Assembly: GCA_013813075.1 (NCBI GenBank)
Contig: JACCSI010000243.1
Coordinates: 1 to 8,276 of the forward strand
Direction: 5' to 3'
Source of the DNA: Acidobacteriota bacterium
GTDB lineage: Bacteria; Acidobacteriota; Vicinamibacteria; Vicinamibacterales; UBA2999
DNA: 8,276 nt
The notes beneath the pieces are model-generated. The model was given only the letters and a program-made list of their open reading frames with translations, did no database searches and was not told the origin of the DNA. The position numbers and the translations under genes were made by a program. Shown here piece after piece: positions 6,031-8,276 of the stretch. Each line of letters begins with the position of its first letter. Within the stretch, counting starts at the first letter, position 1.

Positions 6031-7794
6031 CTAGTAGGCCATCACGTAACTGTCTCGCGTCGGGCTCACGCCGCCCATCAGAACGCCCGTACGCGGGTGA
6101 ATGATGATGGCCTTCACCGACCCCACGCCGCGGGCGTTGGACAGATCGAGCTTATGACCCATGGCCGCGAGTTCGTCGAGGACATGCTTGGGCAAGCTGC
6201 TGGGCGCCTGCAGCGTCCCCGCCGCCTCGTGTGGGTAGTACGAACTCCGGAATCCGGTGCTGACAATGGACGACGCTTCGAGCGCCTGTTGCACGTTCAT
6301 CCCGAATTCGACGACGTTCAGGAAAAACTGCAGCTGCGCCTGAGGCTGCGTATCAGCACCGGGCGTACCGAAGGCCATGTACGGTTTGCCGTCCTTCAAC
6401 GCGAGCGCTGGATTGATGGTCTGTCGCACGCGCTTGCCCGGTTTCAGGACATTGATATCGTCGGCCTCGAGCCCGAAGTAGGCCATGCGATTGTTGAGGA
6501 AGAACCCTGCGCCTTCGACGACATGACCGCTGCCGAACAGGCTCAACAACGATGAGGTGATCGACACCATGTTGCGGTCTTGGTCCACGACGGTGAGGTA
6601 GGTGGTGTGGCCATCCTCGGTGGCCTCGCTAACGCGGCTCAGATCCGGCGCGGGCTGCGGGGTCGCGTACGCCAGCGGCTGGCTCGTGGTCCGCTGACGA
6701 GGGTCGCCCGCCGGCACTTCTCCGATGCTGGCGCGATCGGGATCGATCAACGCGCGGCGCGCCGCGGCGTACTCTTTTGACAAGAGCTCGCGCATCGGGA
6801 TGGGCGGAACGTGTCGCGGATCGCCGACCCACCGATTACGGTCCGCGAACGCCAGCTTCAGCGCTTCGTTGACGGCGTGCAGGTACGGCGCGCTGTTGTG
6901 GCGCATGTAGCGAACGTTCATGCCTTCGAGGACGTTGAGCGCCTGCAGCATGACAAAGCCCTGCGAGTTGGGCGGGCATTCGTAGACTTCCACACCTTTG
7001 TAGTTGATGTGGATCGGCGTGTCCTCGTGCGTCTTGTATGACGCGAGATCCTTGGCGTCGATCAGCCCGCCATTGCTCTTCATGTAGGCGGCAAACTTCT
7101 GAGCGATGGCGCCCTCATAGAAGGCGGCGCTGCCCTTCGCCCCGATCTCACGCAAGGTGGCCGCCATGTCTTTCTGCACGACCCGGTCGCCCATTTCAAG
7201 CGGACGCTCGCCGTCAAACCAGATGCGCTTGGCGGACGGCACCTTCGCGAGCTTGTCGCGATTGCTCCTCAGCGCGCCGGCCAGTGACTGCGTGATCGGA
7301 AACCCTTTTTCGGCCAGCTCCGCGGCGGGGGCGAAGAGCTCGGAGAGCGGTCGCGTCCCGTACGTCTTCGCCGCGTGCTCAACCGCCCCCACAGCTCCCG
7401 GAACGGTGACCGATAGCGGACCGTCGCTCGGCAACCCGCCTTTGCCCTTGTAGAAGTCCACCGTCGCCGCCATTGGCGCGAAGCCGGACCCGTTGATGAA
7501 CTTCACCTCGCCGGTCTTGGCCAGGTAGATGAGGATGAACATGTCGCCGCCAAGCCCCGTCATTTCGGGCTCGGCGAGCCCCTGCACCGCCCATGCGGCG
7601 AGCGCGGCGTCGATGGCATTGCCGCCGGATCGCATGACGCGAATGCCGACCTCGGAGGCCAGCGCATGTCCCGACGCAATCATGCCGTTGTCGGAAAGGA
7701 CTACCGGACGCCAGGTCGCGTTCTGTTGCGCCCGCGGCGAGGCGGAGAGCGCGAGGAGAAGGACCGTGGCAATGAGCAAGGCCGGTCGGTGCAT
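6031..7794 (-). CDS. Exported gamma-glutamyltransferase-family Ntn-hydrolase, atypical substrate site
   Basis: The 587-residue protein has a Sec signal at 1-23 (ending SPRAQ) and the full GGT fold. The precursor of this family cuts itself before a Thr that becomes the N-terminal nucleophile; here that is T397 in DGHTTYLTVVD, giving a small subunit of 191 residues. Typical blocks include SGGNAIDAALA (56-66), GLGGDMF (80-86) and LNNRM (433-437). The gamma-glutamyl-binding residues of E. coli GGT are not kept: Arg114 corresponds to S103, the DD after NNxM to A438-Y439, Ser462-Ser463 to Q458-T459, and the second Gly of GSPGG to A480. It is therefore more likely an acylase or amidohydrolase related to oxamate amidohydrolase or cephalosporin acylase than a glutathione enzyme. 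GGAGGT lies six bases before the ATG. The gene is divergent from the amidohydrolase and upstream of the receptor. Family firm, substrate unknown. Confidence 0.92.
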   Translation of the reverse strand: MHRPALLIATVLLLALSASPRAQQNATWRPVVLSDNGMIASGHALASEVGIRVMRSGGNAIDAALAAWAVQGLAEPEMTGLGGDMFILIYLAKTGEVKFINGSGFAPMAATVDFYKGKGGLPSDGPLSVTVPGAVGAVEHAAKTYGTRPLSELFAPAAELAEKGFPITQSLAGALRSNRDKLAKVPSAKRIWFDGERPLEMGDRVVQKDMAATLREIGAKGSAAFYEGAIAQKFAAYMKSNGGLIDAKDLASYKTHEDTPIHINYKGVEVYECPPNSQGFVMLQALNVLEGMNVRYMRHNSAPYLHAVNEALKLAFADRNRWVGDPRHVPPIPMRELLSKEYAAARRALIDPDRASIGEVPAGDPRQRTTSQPLAYATPQPAPDLSRVSEATEDGHTTYLTVVDQDRNMVSITSSLLSLFGSGHVVEGAGFFLNNRMAYFGLEADDINVLKPGKRVRQTINPALALKDGKPYMAFGTPGADTQPQAQLQFFLNVVEFGMNVQQALEASSIVSTGFRSSYYPHEAAGTLQAPSSLPKHVLDELAAMGHKLDLSNARGVGSVKAIIIHPRTGVLMGGVSPTRDSYVMAY

Positions 7795-7850
7795 GGGAAA
7801 ACCTCCAGGTGCGCGGAGTATAGCGCCGAGCCCGTGTAGACTCGAGCATC
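7795..7850. promoter_or_regulatory. Divergent promoter region, with a TATACT box for the GGT-like gene
   Basis: Only about 56 bases separate the GGT-like gene from the likely start of the divergent amidohydrolase. On the minus strand TATACT (7822 to 7817) matches five of six bases of a -10 box and would start a short leader just before the GGAGGT at 7806-7801. I see no good -35 hexamer. Nothing promoter-like or SD-like is clear for the plus-strand gene, so its signals may lie inside the GGT-like gene. Confidence 0.3.
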
Positions 7851-8276
7851 CTGGCCCAAATCTCGCGTAAGGAATTTCTCGGATTCGCCGCCGGGCTCGC
7901 GCTCGCCGCCGGCACGAGCATGAGCGCAGGCGCGTCCGCGGCGGCGCAGCCGTCCACGCCCACCCGGGTCGAGCCAGACCTCATCGTGGTCAACGCACGC
8001 GTTTATACCGTCGATGTGGCGCAGCCTCGGGCCGAAGCCTTCGCGGTCAAGAACGGCCGCTTCGTGGCGGTGGGCTCCTCCGTGGATGTCCGCAACCTGG
8101 CCACCGCGCGGACGCAGATCATCGACGCGCAGCAGATGACCATCACGCCGGGGTTCATCGACACGCACTGCCACGTCAGCGGTGTGAACGAGCTCTACAG
8201 CGTCGACGCCAACGTGCGGACGATAGCAACTGTCTTGAAAGTCAAGCGGGCACCTCCGCGCTCTGCAGCCACGTGG
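7851..8276 (+). CDS. Exported amidohydrolase (amidohydrolase-3/YtcJ-like), N-terminal part, cut by the window edge
   Basis: The visible 142 codons start a metal-dependent amidohydrolase. The leader SRKEFLGFAAGLALAAG resembles a twin-arginine signal with RK in place of RR, followed by an Ala-rich stretch ending AAAQ near residue 33. The small N-terminal beta domain begins DLIVVNARVYTVD (43-55) and has AFAVKNGRFVAVGS (63-76). ITPGFIDTHCH (98-108) carries the HxH metal motif (H106, H108). The frame is closed upstream by TAG at 7821 and holds no ATG, GTG or TTG before the leader. I place the start at CTG 7851, which would read MAQISRKEFL if initiated as Met; the first ATG, at 7920, would discard most of the leader. 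After NVRTI (121-125) the sequence no longer resembles the family. The family hydrolyses amide or imide bonds; the substrate cannot be given. Confidence 0.72.
   Translation, partial: MAQISRKEFLGFAAGLALAAGTSMSAGASAAAQPSTPTRVEPDLIVVNARVYTVDVAQPRAEAFAVKNGRFVAVGSSVDVRNLATARTQIIDAQQMTITPGFIDTHCHVSGVNELYSVDANVRTIATVLKVKRAPPRSAATW

Noticed and set aside
5871..6104. Small plus-strand frame of 77 codons across the intergenic repeat
   Set aside because: It is made of the repeat element and the antisense end of the GGT-like gene, with no SD and no domain.
7701..8174. Minus-strand frame of 157 codons upstream of the GGT-like gene
   Set aside because: It is antisense to the amidohydrolase, whose plus-strand frame shows the leader, the beta domain and the HxH motif.

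Overview
The window is GC-rich, with third codon positions strongly biased to G and C. It carries four complete genes on the minus strand and the start of a fifth gene on the plus strand. The gene types are a TonB-dependent receptor with an N-terminal carboxypeptidase-regulatory-like domain, several exported hydrolases whose mature ends begin near Ala/Gln, and an amidohydrolase with a Tat-like leader. Together they suggest a Gram-negative soil heterotroph, most plausibly an Acidobacteriota (Vicinamibacteria-like) genome or MAG. That taxonomic guess is inference from gene style; no marker gene is present.

Layout from right to left, in the direction of minus-strand transcription. At 7851-8276 (+) is the start of an exported amidohydrolase, cut by the window edge and divergent from the rest. 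At 7794-6031 (-) is an exported gamma-glutamyltransferase-like Ntn-hydrolase. A 216-base gap follows, holding a compact cluster of short palindromes plus an imperfect tandem repeat, and the leader of the next gene. At 5814-2848 (-) is the TonB-dependent receptor, followed by a short gap with a 9-bp hairpin. At 2742-1237 (-) is a secreted fusion of a class A beta-lactamase-like serine hydrolase with a RidA (YjgF/UK114) domain. It overlaps by ATGA the gene at 1240-287 (-), an exported creatininase-family amidohydrolase. The last 286 bases hold no gene I can support.

All four hydrolytic genes encode C-N bond hydrolases of unrelated folds (amidohydrolase, Ntn-hydrolase, serine beta-lactamase fold, creatininase fold). 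All have export signals, and they surround one outer-membrane receptor. The simplest reading is a scavenging locus: the receptor brings in a nitrogen-containing small molecule or peptide, and periplasmic enzymes open its amide, lactam or imide bonds. The RidA domain would deal with a reactive imine or enamine product. The substrate cannot be read from the sequence.

The most unusual points are the exported beta-lactamase/RidA fusion with both sets of active-site residues intact, a GGT homologue that keeps its catalytic Thr but has lost the residues that bind the gamma-glutamyl group, the palindromic intergenic element, and the amidohydrolase with no ordinary start codon before its leader.
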